Positions 44,507-56,818 of a stretch of 64,000 bases of DNA are shown here, one piece after another. Origin of the DNA: Entamoeba invadens IP1 (lineage: Eukaryota; Evosea; Mastigamoebida; Endamoebidae); NCBI RefSeq assembly GCF_000330505.1, contig NW_004440169.1, positions 338,969-402,968 of the forward strand, written 5' to 3'. Every line of letters starts with the position of its first letter. Within the stretch, counting starts at the first letter, position 1. The notes under the pieces were generated by a model. The model saw only the letters and a list, made by a program, of their open reading frames with translations. It was not told the DNA's origin and ran no database searches. The translations under genes and the position numbers were made by a program.

Positions 44507-45663
44507 GTAAAATAATAATAGTAAAAATGATAACAACAAATAAAAAAATAAATAAAACAAAGATTGTTTATTCCATTTAGTTGAACTTCCATTGATTTCA
44601 ATTTAATTCAACTTCAAAAAACACTTTTTGTCAAACGATATTCTATTGAAGCCCAACAAAAAAATGGGTTTTTCCTTTGCCTAGATTCGTTCTATTTTAA
44701 TTTTTGGTCAAGTTATTTTAAGTATGTCTACAAACAAACCCAAAGATCAACACTTTTGGCTCATATATCTCCTAATTAATTACTGATATAAAAAAATAAA
44801 TGTAATTTGCTCACTTTTTTATTAATAGGATAAAGTGTCAGGCTTTATTCTTAAAAAATGTATATTTGTTCAAATAACAAAAATAAAACAAAAAACACCA
44901 AAAAGAAAAACATAAAAATCAAATTATCGTTCAAATTCCCCACCAACCCTTCAAGTACAAAAAATTTCCAAAAATGTAAACTTATTTATATCTTATTCAT
45001 TTTGAGTGTATATTATAGAGAAATAATGCAAAAAAGTTTTAAATATTTTAAAACTATGGGAAATAAAGGGGTGGAAAAAAACTGCTTTTGATATTTTTTG
45101 GTGAATAATGGTAAAATGTTTTCTAAATGTTATTTTATTTTATTTTTTTATTTAAACAAAAAGAAAAAAAACATCATTTTCATTTTGCCTGAGCATTTTT
45201 TCGAATTGTTTAGAAGAAGGCAGTTAAAGTCTATTTATATTACGGTTAATAGTTGAGTTATTACAGAATTTATTTGTAATTAAACGGAATACTACAAACA
45301 TAATAAAGACATTTAACCAAATATACATTTGTTTTCAAACAAAGAAATAAACATTAAGTATGATAATTTTAATCAATAAATAAAACAAGGGTGAATGTCT
45401 GCTTTTTCCTTGTCGTCACTTTAGTATTATTCACTTTTTTATTTTTTTTTCATTGTGTTGCTGTCTAATAAACAAACAAAAACTGTTTAACTTCGCAGTA
45501 AACGTTATAATTTGTTATTTACACTTTAAAAGTTCTCTTTTATACCATTCTCCATTTTTTGATTATTAGAACTTTAAAAATTTATATTTTACAGATTTTT
45601 ATTGCGATAAAACGAGTTAATAAAAAATAGAAAATTTAATTAAAAAAAAATAAAACCAAGTTA
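44507..45663. other. AT-rich inter-element sequence
   Basis: No supported gene. A 77-codon frame at 44858-45091 is Lys/Asn-rich and has no recognisable domain. It may include the 3' flank of the pogo-type element. Confidence 0.45.
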
Positions 45664-47370
45664 TTATTTTTCTTTTCGAGGTTTCTTTTCATTTGAAATT
45701 TTGTTCTTTTCATCCTTTTTGATTTTCATAAGTTTTTCAACACCGAGCATGTGCTCTCTATCAGTAAAATTCTCAATGGAGACTCTAACAGTCTGGGGTT
45801 CTTTTCTTTTTTGATCCTTACCAAGAAAAGAGCAACCCTCTCTGGCATAAGACATGTCAACTTTTGCAACACCTTTAAGAAGGTCTACAGTGTTGAAGTT
45901 GGGGTTGACACATCTCATGTTTTCCAACTCTTCTTTTGATGGGTGTTGAACCACGTAAATTATACCAGCCTGTTTGAAGGCGCTGGTCATCGTGTCGCCA
46001 TCAGACACTACTTCCCATGAGTAAACAAGCTGCCTAATTTTGTCTTCCTCTGAGAGCTTTGCAAATTTTTAACGCATTTTTGAATCGAGTGAGTTCATTT
46101 TGAGAATTTTCCCGTTTCTTTGGACCGTTTCGTCACACTTTCATTTTCTTTTTCACTTAATGAAATTTTGTGTAACATCAAATTGTTTTGGTCCGCAAGG
46201 AAAGTTTTTTGTTTCCCGAAAATTCCCAGATCCATAGGCTGACATAAATGGGAACTGTGGGGGACTTCCTTTATAATTTCAACACATTTTTCCCGAAATA
46301 ATGCTTCAATTTCATCACTGAAATGGCCCGAAAAGCCGTCAATAATTAGATACGCCTTCGTATCAACTCTCACACCCATTCGGTTTCTTTTTTCCTTAAT
46401 ATTCGGGAAAAATACTTGTTTGAGCCACATTGTGTATAATTGTGTATTTAGAACACCTGATTTTTGGTATCTAATAATAGCACAAGTCTTGAGTTCCACA
46501 ATTAGCTTGTCTTCGATGGTGAGTCTTTTGGTAACAACAAGGGGTGTCATTTTTGTCCCATTTAGACAACCACAACACAAAAGACTCGTTTTAGAACCAT
46601 CTCTGTCGACTTCGTTAAAAACTTGTTCTCCTGATTCGACTGACACGTAGACAACTCGGGTTCTTGAATCAACTTATTCATCGAATCCAACTTCATCTAA
46701 GTTAAAAACAAGCTCAAATCTGCATCCATCCAATTTTCTTTTTAATTCTGAGTAATACTGCAGGATGGCAGTTTGTGATACCTCTGCTCGTTTTGTTTCC
46801 ATAACTTGGGCTTTTTTGTTTCAATTCCTGGGATTAATTTAAGGACTTTATTTAATTGCATTGTTCCCATTGTTTTGCCGAAATTTTCAAACATGAAAAG
46901 TCCAATTTCTTCTGGTTTTGCTTTTTGGTTTCCTTCATTTCTTCTGCTATTTTTAGAACTTCTTCGTCTGAAAGAAGTCGTTTTCTTCCCTTTTCCGAAT
47001 TTTTTCCATTTTTGTCTTCTTTTCGTATTTTTTGAATTTGTGAATTTACACCCGATTCCTTAAAAGTCCCGAAAAAATACTCAGATGCTACTTTAATTGA
47101 TTTTTTTAGTTCCTTTAAACTCATTAATTGGCACATTAGAAAGATCGTTTAATGAAAACCGCACTTGCTCTCTAAAAGTGGGAAAAGATTCTTTTTTATT
47201 TTTATCTCAAGGTCTTGGAAAGCTTTGAAAATAATAGGGCAATTAATTGGGTATTGTTCAGCCCTTTGACTAACAGGAATTTTCTGACCAATCATTTTCA
47301 AACTTTCGTGTTTTTTGGAACCTTTTTTATATTCTTTTAATTGAGGGGGCTTGGAAGAAGGTTGGGACAT
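45664..47370 (-). pseudogene. pogo/Tigger-type DDE transposase, broken
   Basis: Minus-strand fragments line up as one transposase. An N-terminal basic part starts at 47370, with Lys-rich helices at 47136-46852 and KRAEVSQTAILQYYSELKRKL near 46780, as in the DNA-binding half. Then FNLDEVGFDE with the first catalytic Asp is interrupted by an in-frame TAA near 46677. Next VESGEQVFNEVDRDGSKTSLLCCGCLNGTKMTPLVV leads to YLIIDGFSGHFSDEIEALF, the second Asp, and EVPHSSHLCQPMDLGIFG, the hallmark of the DDE_1 (pogo) family. A C-terminal part is at 46008-45664 in another frame. At least one stop and several frame changes show it is inactive. Such enzymes use TA targets and could have mobilised the TA-flanked elements here. 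Confidence 0.78.
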
Positions 47371-48337
47371 TGTTTAAAAAGGTTTATAAAAGAGTTTATT
47401 AAATAGGCTATTGATATTGTTTTTTATATTATTGTTAAATTTTATAGATTAATTATTATTTTTATTTCGAAATTTAACAAGTGTTTTTTTAATCTAAAAA
47501 TTTTATAGTTACTTTGTTTTGTTGCGATAAAAGACTTTTTTAATTTTTATTGTTAGTAAAGTTAAAGAATTGTTTTTATAATTTACTTGTATATTATCAA
47601 ATGAAAAATAACTTTGTTATTAATTAATAAATTTGTTGTTTGTTAATATTATTTTTAATCAATTTAAATAATTGATGTTGCGATAAATAAATTTAGATTT
47701 ATAAATTATTATATTTAAAAACTATTAATTAATTATAATTTAACCATTTATGTAACTAAAATCGTATTTTTGAAAAACTGGTTAAAAATAGTTTATTTAC
47801 TATTATAAAATAGTTAAAAACGATGACTTATATTTTTCTTATTGTCAACTTAAATTGCACAACACCCATAGAATGATCATGAATTGATTCATTTGACACG
47901 AAGTATCGAAGCCGTGGTTGTTGTTGTGTGTCTCTTTTGAACTATACAAGTGTTAAATGGGTTTCATTACTTTTCAGACCCACCATTCGAATCAATTCTT
48001 CAAAACAAATTATAGTATAAAATAATAAAAATATTAATGTTTATAGTTATTTTGTTTATCTTTATAAAAGTATGTGCTTAAATCCCAAAATATTACATAT
48101 ATTTACTGTAATAAAATGAACAATATAGTCCATCGAATAGTAAGAAAGTTGTAGTTAATCATTTTTTATAATTACTAGATAAAGGTATTAGAACCCCTTT
48201 AAGATAAACAACACATCAACTTTCACTTTGGCACCATGTCTTCTTAATAACGTATTGGGCTGATAACAGTCATTGTCTCCATGATGTTTTCAACATTTTT
48301 TTTATTGAAATGCACTTTTGGGCAAGCATTTTGGCTG

Positions 48338-48351
48338 GCGGGAAAACCCGC
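48338..48351. repeat. hairpin GCGGGAAAACCCGC, copy 1
   Basis: A perfect 5-bp GC stem with AAAA loop, unusual in this AT-rich region, followed by TTCACTACCATT. Copy 2 is 372 nt to the right. Confidence 0.7.
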
Positions 48352-48709
48352 TTCACTACCATTAACTTGTTTTATTGTATAGAAAAATAACGTTTTTTGG
48401 CATTTTGCCGATTTTTAAAATATAAAATAATACGGTGGCGAAAAACCGCTTTAGATCTTTTTTTGTCTTTTTCGTAACCAAATTCTTATTGTTTTATGAT
48501 GCAAACTTATCCAATAACCAAATATTGCCTTTTTAAATTGTGAAAAAATAGTGTGTTTTTTCTCGGCATACAAATATTTTTTAACCAAATGTACTGAATA
48601 ACATACAAAAACACAATAAACTTGAATTTATTCACCATCCAAAATTGATTGCCACACTTTCAAATCGTCCACAGTATCCTCCCAGTCTTTTTTATCGTTT
48701 TTCTGCACA

Positions 48710-48723
48710 GCGGGAAAACCCGC
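48710..48723. repeat. hairpin GCGGGAAAACCCGC, copy 2
   Basis: Identical to copy 1 and followed by TTTACTACCATT, so the repeated unit is at least 26 nt. It lies 32 nt before the TA-flanked element. Confidence 0.7.
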
Positions 48724-48909
48724 TTTACTACCATTTAGTAATAAAATTACACATAGAGTACAGTGAAAAATCACTGCGGCGTGAAATATTACTGCGAATT
48801 GTTATTGGTCAAAAAATAATGTTATTAAGGGTTTTAAAACATTTTGGGTTAATTTTTTTTGTTATTCGAGGCTGTTAAAATGAAAAACGACAATTTTGTT
48901 CTACAAAAT

Positions 48910-49009
48910 NNNNNNNNNNNNNNNNNNNNNNNNNNNNNNNNNNNNNNNNNNNNNNNNNNNNNNNNNNNNNNNNNNNNNNNNNNNNNNNNNNNNNNNNNNN
49001 NNNNNNNNN
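48910..49009. other. assembly gap, 100 N
   Basis: Exactly 100 unknown bases, a common placeholder for a gap of unknown size. The true content and length of the surrounding element are therefore uncertain. Confidence 0.99.
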
Positions 49010-49418
49010 AAATTATAGTTTCACATATCCAAAAATTATTTTATCAAGTAAAATTTGTTTTGATATTTAAAAAAAATAAATGTACCAATAATTGATATTT
49101 ATTTACCCGTTACATCAATTTATATAATATAATTTTATTGAACAGTCGATATCTCTGCCAAAATATGAACACATTTTAACAATAAAGTTGTGCTCAATAT
49201 TGTATTGTTGTTAAAGATTAAAAATTATAAATAAAAAATCGTTCTTATATTTTTTGTTACCAAATAATCACTTAACAATATAATTACATTCTGATATATA
49301 AAGTGAATTCATTAGTTGCTTTCACAACGACTTGTTATTTGAAAAATCATTACTCAATGTCTTGTAGATGTTTTATGAAAGTCGTTGATTTTTTTAAGTA
49401 AAAAATTTGGAGAAAGAA

Positions 49419-49441
49419 TCTGACCCGTCACACCGTGACAC
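49419..49441 (+). other. possible Helitron 5' terminus
   Basis: After an A the plus strand reads TCTGACCCGTCACACCGTGAC. It starts with TC, and CCCGTCACAC-GTGAC repeats the hairpin core of the Helitron 3' end at 38878-38894. It may be the 5' end of a related plus-strand Helitron, but no matching 3' end was found in this window. Confidence 0.4.
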
Positions 49442-50597
49442 AAAAAATGGTTCAAAAACAAAATGAATAAACAATATAATTATCTATTTCATAACAACAT
49501 CTGTAATATCGAAATCGTTTAGTAAATACTTGACATATCGGTTGTATGATCATTATCTATTTTGATTGTGGAATGTTGTGGAAATACAATTACAATTCAC
49601 ATTAAATAAATCAAACAATGAACTAATAATATAGTATAAATATAATTAAAATATAATAAACAATAAACAAGTGAAATAATTAATTAACATGCAAATTTAA
49701 TTAACATCAACATTTCAACAGCAAAAAATTATAATAAAACAACAATAAATTATAATTTATTTTTTTAAATGTGAAACTATATTTTAATAATTATTATCAT
49801 ATAATTAAACTAATCTATTAATTATGGATACATTTATTATAAATTATCATTATTTTAAAAGGGTTGATACACCAGAACCCCAAACAACTTAATTCTTTCA
49901 TTTCAACAAATTATTTAGATTTTTATTGGTGTGATTAAATAATCGACCATTTAAAAAACCCCACGCTTGTTAACCGTTTGTTATCATCAAATTGATTTAT
50001 ATTTTAAAAAATTATCAATATGATATGTTTACAACCTGTTTTTGTATTTTGTTTATGTTTGTTGTATTGCAATTTGCGTTGTTATAATAATTTCGAAGTT
50101 GAAACGTTTATTCGATCTTAATAATTCGAGTTGATAATTCTGTGTGTTTTTATATTATTATTATGTTAAAACATATTGATTATAATGGTAATTTAAGTTT
50201 ATACAATTGGAGTTAACAATTTCAATATTCACAACAAAATTAACGACAAGCTGTGCAGAAATCAAATTTCAAATAAAAATGTCCAAAAGGTGGACTATTT
50301 ATTCAAATTTTAGATGTTTTAATTTATTCGTTTTTGTTATTATATTTTGATGTATTGTTTAGTATTTTATGTTATAAATTGTTAAAATCAATAAAATAAA
50401 AACCAATATCTAGTTTGAGTTGTTTGGAATGTTCGTTTTTACGAATTTACCCTTGTTTTAATTGATAGCCATATTATATAACATTTTTACAAAGTAAATT
50501 ATTTTTTATGTTTTATAAGCAACAATAACATTATTTTTTTGCCCAATAACAATTCGCAGTAATATTTCACGCCGCAGTGATTTTTCATGGTACTCTA

Positions 50598-51981
50598 ATT
50601 ATCACCAAAGTTTCAATTTGCCTCAAATAATTGAGGTTTTGGTGGAAAAAAGCAACAAAACACTACAAATTATAACGGACATGTGCAGCGCCCTTTTACC
50701 GCTTCTGATAATTTACACAAAACTATCCGTCTTACATTGTTTTTATTGACCAATATTAATAAATTGCTTCGTTTATTTTATAAAAAGTTTCAAAAAAGCA
50801 AGTACAATGAAATAACAAGTCATTTATCGCTTGCTTGAGAGGCACTTGAAAACCCGTTGGGAATGGATGCACTCACGTTCAGTTGGTGAGTAAGTCCAAA
50901 GTGCGTTTTTCAGTTTGGCTTTGAAATGCATTTATGAGCGAATGAGGAATTTAACAAGAGGGAATGTGAAATAAAGGTGCAGTCTGTCTTTGCTGAGAGA
51001 CATTGAAAAGTGGTTTATTAAAAACACGTGCTGGCCCGTGTATTAACTATGTTGCTCGAGAGGTAATCGATTTGACTGTTGAGTATTTGTTTAATGGATG
51101 ATTAAAAAAATGAAAAAAAATATTAAGAAGTGAAAGGGGGTTTGAAAAAAAGGTACACTTGCGGGTTAGTGTTTTTGAGTTTTTTATTTCTGCAAAAAAT
51201 TGAAAAAATATTTAATAAAAAGTTCATTTTATTTGATAAATTCTGAGTTGTTTTTTGGTTATTTTGGCTTCAAAGAACAGTTTCGAAGTCAATCTATCTT
51301 TCTCCTTTTTTTATTATTCGGCAAATCCAGCCTTTACTTTACATTAAAAATAATTCCCAAATTTCAATAACAAACATCGGCATCTTGAAAAGTCAAAGAG
51401 ACTCTTGTAAACATTGTTTTTTGAATCAATCTAAGAAAAGGAAAAAAAATAAACTATACAAAAAATTATATTCATATTATCATTTAACCATTAAATTATC
51501 AAAAGCGGTTTTTTCCACTTCTTTAATCTATTGTGTCCGAATTATTTAATTCAATAAATTTCATTTTAATTTTTTATAATATAATTTAATATATTGCATA
51601 TAAGTATAATAATTATATTATTATTATTAAATTAAATAAAAAATTTGTTTTTAATAAATAATACAAAAAACAAAACAATTGACTTAAAATATATAAGTCA
51701 AATACAAATTTAACTTAAAAATTATAATAATAAACTTCAATACATTTTATCATTGAAATTAAAATATTCAATAAACATAATTCCATTTTTCAATATTAAA
51801 GTCATCTTTAAAAATAATGATTCAATATATACATTTTCATAACTATGTATAATAATGATGCTATATTTAATTCCCTTTATTTTTTTATCAACAAGATAAA
51901 ACATTTTTGATGTAATTTTTGATTAGAGGTAATAATATATACATATTTAATATAATTTCATCTTGATAAACACAACAAACA
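50598..51981. other. non-coding, includes a GC-richer island
   Basis: 50830-51075 is clearly less AT-rich than its surroundings and has no long frame (see findings). The rest up to the hAT-like frame is AT-rich without a gene. Confidence 0.45.
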
Positions 51982-53208
51982 ATGAACGAACAAACTCGTA
52001 TTGATAATCGAAAAGAATTATTTTCATTATATTTGATATTCAAACTTCATATTCAAGAGTGTAATGAAAATCAAATGAAAAATAGTTGGTACTGTATTTT
52101 GTGTAACAAAATTATTGGATATGAAAAAAGGTGTGACCACTTTGAAAATAAACACAATAACGAATTAATAAAACTTGGTTATGATATCAGGGAAAACAAA
52201 ACAAGACTCTAAAAAATATTTATTTCAAATTTTAATTGTATTAATTGTATTAATTGTCTTTTGACTTATGCTTTGGACTTTTCAAAGTATATTTCAGATT
52301 CAATATTAATTGAAGATTATTTGGACAACATTAACACAATTAAACATTCGTGCCCAAATACATTTCAAGAACTTTCTGACATTAGAGATTTTATTCTCAA
52401 CTCTATAGATCCCATTGTATTAAAATATGCTCGTGTAATAAATGGAGGTGTTCAACATCTACTTAATTATGTATATTTTCCAAATATTATCATTAATTTA
52501 ACAGAAAAAATACCAAAAAATAACAATACAACATGTATTTCACAAAGAAATGAAACGCAGACAGAAATTGACAATAATACAGAACTAGAAGATGTTGAAA
52601 CTGTAAGTAATTGTACACAAGAAAGGTTTTTAACAAGAACAATACAAATTCCAGAAGTACAACAATTATCAAATAAAAACAAAGAACCAAAATTGACAAC
52701 AAATGAGCTGACTTTAAAACAACTCGCTTCAATTGAAAAAATCAAAATACTTCGAAATTGTATAAAAAGTGAAAATCGAACTTTTGATGTTGAAACTATA
52801 ACCGCAAAAATATTGGAAAAATCAGTTTCGGAAGCCTTTGAAACACAAAAAAAATAAAAGGTAATTTTTCTGATCACAAATTGAATTCACAAAACGAATA
52901 TATAACTATATTATTTGCAATTGTGTCAAAGGCAACTTCAATGACTGAAACACAAATAAATGGAATGAGGTCTGAGTTATTGGTTGCACTTAAACTTCTA
53001 GCTGAAAAGGGTGGAAAGGGGCTTTCAATATCATATGAAACTGTCACCCGAAGAGCTTCACTTATACCAATTGTAGAAAAAGAAGAAATTACAAACAATT
53101 TTGATAAATGTGTTGGATATGGAATTTCAACAGATTCTTCAACATATGGTGATCATTATCTCTCTCTTTATGCAAGATTTGTTTATAAAGATTGTTAACT
53201 GTTTTTCA

Positions 53209-54122
53209 AAAGTCGGTACTGAGGTGTCCCGATTTTTTGCATTTATTTTGTTTGTTATTTTTTGGAATCGTTTTTTTGTAATAAATTCGCTTATTTTTTC
53301 CAAGTAAAAAAGAGAAAAACAGTCTTCAAAAAATATTTTTTTACTTGAAAAATTTTTAAGCATTAAAAAATTCCATATAAATTTGAAATAACAGGATTTT
53401 TGTTTCATAAAAACACACGAATGATCCCAAAAGTGCGTTTTAGTACAAAAGCAAATAAATTTAATGTCAATCTTTTTCATTATCAAACATTTTATTAATT
53501 AATGAAATATTCACAAAACAAAAGCTTAGTTCGAAGATTAGTATGCTTAATAGTGTTGTCACAAAAACAATAAAAATAACAAAATGATTTGATAACTTAT
53601 CTTTGTTGGGTTTTATAAAGTCGACATTCCTTTTGAGCATTTCAGTGAGAATATCTTTTTTAAAATATCCAATAACAAAACAATATTGTTATTTTGTATT
53701 ATTTTTCTAGTGTTGCCCTTTGACAATTTGACTTATGCCTGTCAAAATTATCAAACATTTGCTGTAATTTTTGGTGGTTTTGGAACTCTTTATTTCATTA
53801 TTTTTTATTCAGAGAAGATAACCACAGTTTGTTTTTAATTGAAAATATTTTTTAACGAGAGTAATATTCAGTTAAAACTCGACACAAACAACACCATCCA
53901 AATTCACTTAAACGTTAATTGTTGTGCTTTTAGGTTAACAATGCTGTGTATATGTTGCGAAGTATCGAGTTATGGTCAAATCAAATAACGGGATCGGGTT
54001 TTTTGGAAAAAGATGGCCAATATTCCGATATTTTCCCGAATTTGTAAGAAAATAATACAACGGTATTGGTATTTTTTTCAAAATAAAGTCGGTACTTTCG
54101 ATTTTTTGTTTTTATTTTTTGG
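53209..54122. repeat. foreign segment bounded by direct repeats inside the hAT-like gene
   Basis: AAAGTCGGTACT followed by CGATTTTTTG and a T-rich stretch occurs at 53209-53264 and again at 54085-54122 in the same orientation. They bound about 0.88 kb without coding capacity that separates the two halves of the transposase. It may be an insertion or a rearrangement. Confidence 0.5.
53871..53897 (+). repeat. 27-bp dispersed repeat, copy 1
   Basis: GTTAAAACTCGACACAAACA plus seven more bases match 60121-60147 with one mismatch in 27. Flanks differ on both sides. Both copies start within TTAA. Confidence 0.65.
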
Positions 54123-55657
54123 GAAAAAACGAAAATAAAAAACGGGACTTTAGGAAGTTCTATAAATATGACAGTACAGACTTTTGAAAAACAGTTTACA
54201 TTCGAAGAAAAAAGGTTAAGTATTTGCAGATATTACGATTCAAAAAACGCGATTAACTGGACAAAGTGGATCGATAAAATTGTGTGTAGTGTTTACAATT
54301 CCAATTTTTCAAAATTGTGTTCATTTTGTAGTGATGGAGATATAACATTGAAAAGTAATGATAATGGTGTCGCAGGAAATCTTACTGAAATTGTTGAAAG
54401 AGATGGAGGCTTGGTCGAGTGTTTTTTGGATAATTATTGTTGTGACCATAGATTAAACATATCAAGCAAAATTGTATTTGAAAGTTGTTATGGGTACATT
54501 GTTGACAAATATTTGAGTGAAATACCCAAAGAACAAAATCGAAATTTGTTAATTCAGTATTTTACACATTATGACTTGAAAAGTGTGATGAACAAAGTGA
54601 GCCGTCTTTGTAAAACAAGATTTCTTTACACTGTTTTAGTATCAAATTGGGTGTTTGAATATTATAAAGAATTTGTAAATTTTATATTGTTGTCTGGTGT
54701 TGAACAAAACATCTCCACAAACATACCAAATGACACTGAACTTGGTGTGGTGTCTTTTACAAATCCAGTATTTGTAGGTGTTGTATATTTTGTCAATGTG
54801 TTAATGACAGAAATGAAAGCTCTGAGTGACTGGTTACAAACTGATGGCCTTTTGTTTTTTATGGCTTATAAAAGGATAGAATTGTATATCAAACATTTAT
54901 TTGATATACGAGTTTTAATTAAAAGTGGCAACTTTAAATACTTCAAAAAGTATTTGTATTGTGGAATCATTGATCCAAATGAAAGAGAAAGTTTCTCTCA
55001 AATTTGTATATCTATCCTTGATCATTTTCTTGGGACTGTCATGGAACAATTTGCCATTCCAAATAGAAAGTTAAAAATTGAAGAGAAAAATCGATTAGTA
55101 CAGACGAACGATGGGTTGCTTGTAGTCACAAGTTTTGAACAGTTTCAAACAATCAGACGACGATTTATGAGAGAAGAAGTTGGTGAGGAGTTCTGGCTTC
55201 TTTATGATCTTTCTGAATTACCCAACAATGTAGAAATGTGTATTGAAAAGTACCCATTTTTAGAGGAGGAAATAAATAAAGTTTTTAGTTATTACAAAGA
55301 ACACTTTGACACTCAAATTGGTGATATACTTCATCCTATTCAAACCGATTCAAACAGAACAAGACATGTTGATAACGTTGAAGAATGTGTAGATGACGAA
55401 CTTACACTTTGTTCGGATGTTTTAAAATTTACAGAAGAAATAACTATGGACCAAATTCTAGTAAAAAACAACGCATTTTAGAAGTAAAAGTAGCCGAAAA
55501 GAAAAGAGAAAACGTTATTAAATCCAATTTGTTTAATGACTGTCCTTTGCCTCAAAACACTTTACATTCTTTGTTGTTATCAATGTCTCAAATGGAACGT
55601 GATGATTTACAAGGTCTATGTTTAACCCTTCCAGTACCAGAAATCAACAAAATTTAA

Positions 55658-56818
55658 TTTTTATTTTTTTTCAAAAATTTTCAAAAAAACAAAACCCAAT
55701 TCCAAAATTCTGAAAAGTTGACAGTAAAATTACCATTTTATAGTTCATGAAAGCCAGTAAAAAGAAAGTATAAACAAATAACCGTCATTTTTTTAAAACA
55801 ACAGAAAAACTGAATAAGTGAGTAGCAATTTGTATCGAGTGTAACAATTACTTGTTGTTTATAATAAAAAATAATTCAAAAAGTATAACAAGTGTTAAAA
55901 ATGCCAAATGTTTCGAAGATACGAAAAAGAATTTAAAAATTGTAGTTTACCGTTCATATTGTATAGTTTTATTATTATATATTTACTATAATGACAACAA
56001 AAAAGATGAATTAAAATAATTGGTTTAAATTTAAAAGTATAGTTTATTCGTTGAACCCTTATGTGGGGTTATGTGTGTTACTTGCTAATTCATTGAACAT
56101 TTTCACTTTTTTGTCCCTTTCATGTATCAACATATCACTCTTCTTCATTTCTGTTATATAATTTCGTTTTTCGACGCTTTTATCGTTTATTTTTGTTATA
56201 GACAAAAGATATTACATCATAACAAGTATATATAAAATGAAAATAAATGAAAATAAATAAACAACAACAAACATCAGCCCAAAGCATAGTTATTATCTTC
56301 GTTCATTATCTACTACGTATATTTGTTCAAATATGTTTTTTGCGTGTTCATTTGACTGTGTATATTCATTAAACACTGCAGAATTTTACCCCCTCATAGT
56401 TATTGATTATTAAAATTCACTCAAAAACAAACATTTAACAGAAAGGTTTACACGTACATTTTCGAGAATTACGAATCTGTTTGTTAGTATCTGACAGAGC
56501 ACATAGAAACTATAAACAAACTATTACATTTGAGTACAAAAAGTCGTATTTGCGTGCTTGTGTATACATTTACCCATTCTTCGTTAACATGTTTATGTTA
56601 TGTCATCCTTTTGGTGTTATTTCCATATTATTTTTCAGTTCAACTTTCAGGGTTGTTGTTTATATTTATTTTTATTTAAATTAATATTTTAAATTATTTT
56701 TATAAAGTATAATGAATGATATTTTGTTTTAAATGTTATTATAATATATTTTCATAAATTTAATTTGAATTATGTGATATAATAATTAAACTATTATAAA
56801 ACCATTATACCAACATTC
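55658..56818. other. AT-rich sequence between transposon relics
   Basis: No supported gene. It should hold the hAT 3' end and the piggyBac 5' end; I could not identify terminal repeats for either. Confidence 0.45.

Larger units (their letters stand above)
47371..48755. other. AT-rich sequence with short hairpin repeats
   Basis: No gene seen. A 14-nt perfect hairpin GCGGGAAAACCCGC occurs twice (48338-48351 and 48710-48723), each followed by TT/TC plus ACTACCATT, with a related GGCGAAAAACCGC near 48435. This may be a fragmented repeat element. Confidence 0.5.
48756..50595. mobile_element. 1.84-kb TA-flanked element with about 70-bp terminal inverted repeats
   Basis: The left end (48756 to about 48825) and the reverse complement of the right end (50595 to about 50526) agree almost base for base over about 70 nt. 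Both begin GAGTAC and share TGAAAAATCACTGCGGCG and TGAAATATTACTGCGAATTG. Both are flanked by TA (48754-48755 and 50596-50597), a target-site duplication as for Tc1/mariner-type elements. The inside is AT-rich with no transposase, contains the 100-N gap, and includes a Helitron-like terminus. It is non-autonomous as read; sequence may be lost in the gap. Confidence 0.85.
51982..55657 (+). pseudogene. hAT-like transposase split by an insertion
   Basis: The N-terminal frame at 51982 has a BED-type finger (WYCILCNKIIGYEKRCDHFENKH). It continues in the same frame past one TAA at 52210, then shifts at an A-run near 52850 into a frame with GYGISTDSSTYGDHYLSLYARFVYKD, which resembles the first Asp block of hAT enzymes. 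Coding stops at 53198. From 54168 a 437-codon frame resumes: LCSFCSDGDITLKSNDNGV, then LDNYCCDHRLNISSK, the C-x2-H motif typical of hAT, and a long helical C-terminal region. A last frame at 55409-55657 overlaps it. Between the halves lies about 0.97 kb of unrelated DNA. The superfamily call rests on these motifs only. Confidence 0.55.

Noticed and set aside
44858..45091. 77-codon plus-strand frame
   Set aside because: Lys/Asn-rich low complexity with no domain or homologous neighbour.
45590..47530. TTGCGATAAA words near both sides of the pogo relic as terminal repeats
   Set aside because: They are in the same orientation, not inverted, and are short enough to arise by chance.
54168..55481. 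An intact host gene of 437 codons
   Set aside because: CCDHRLN and the matching N-terminal fragments to the left identify it as the C-terminal part of a hAT-like transposase.
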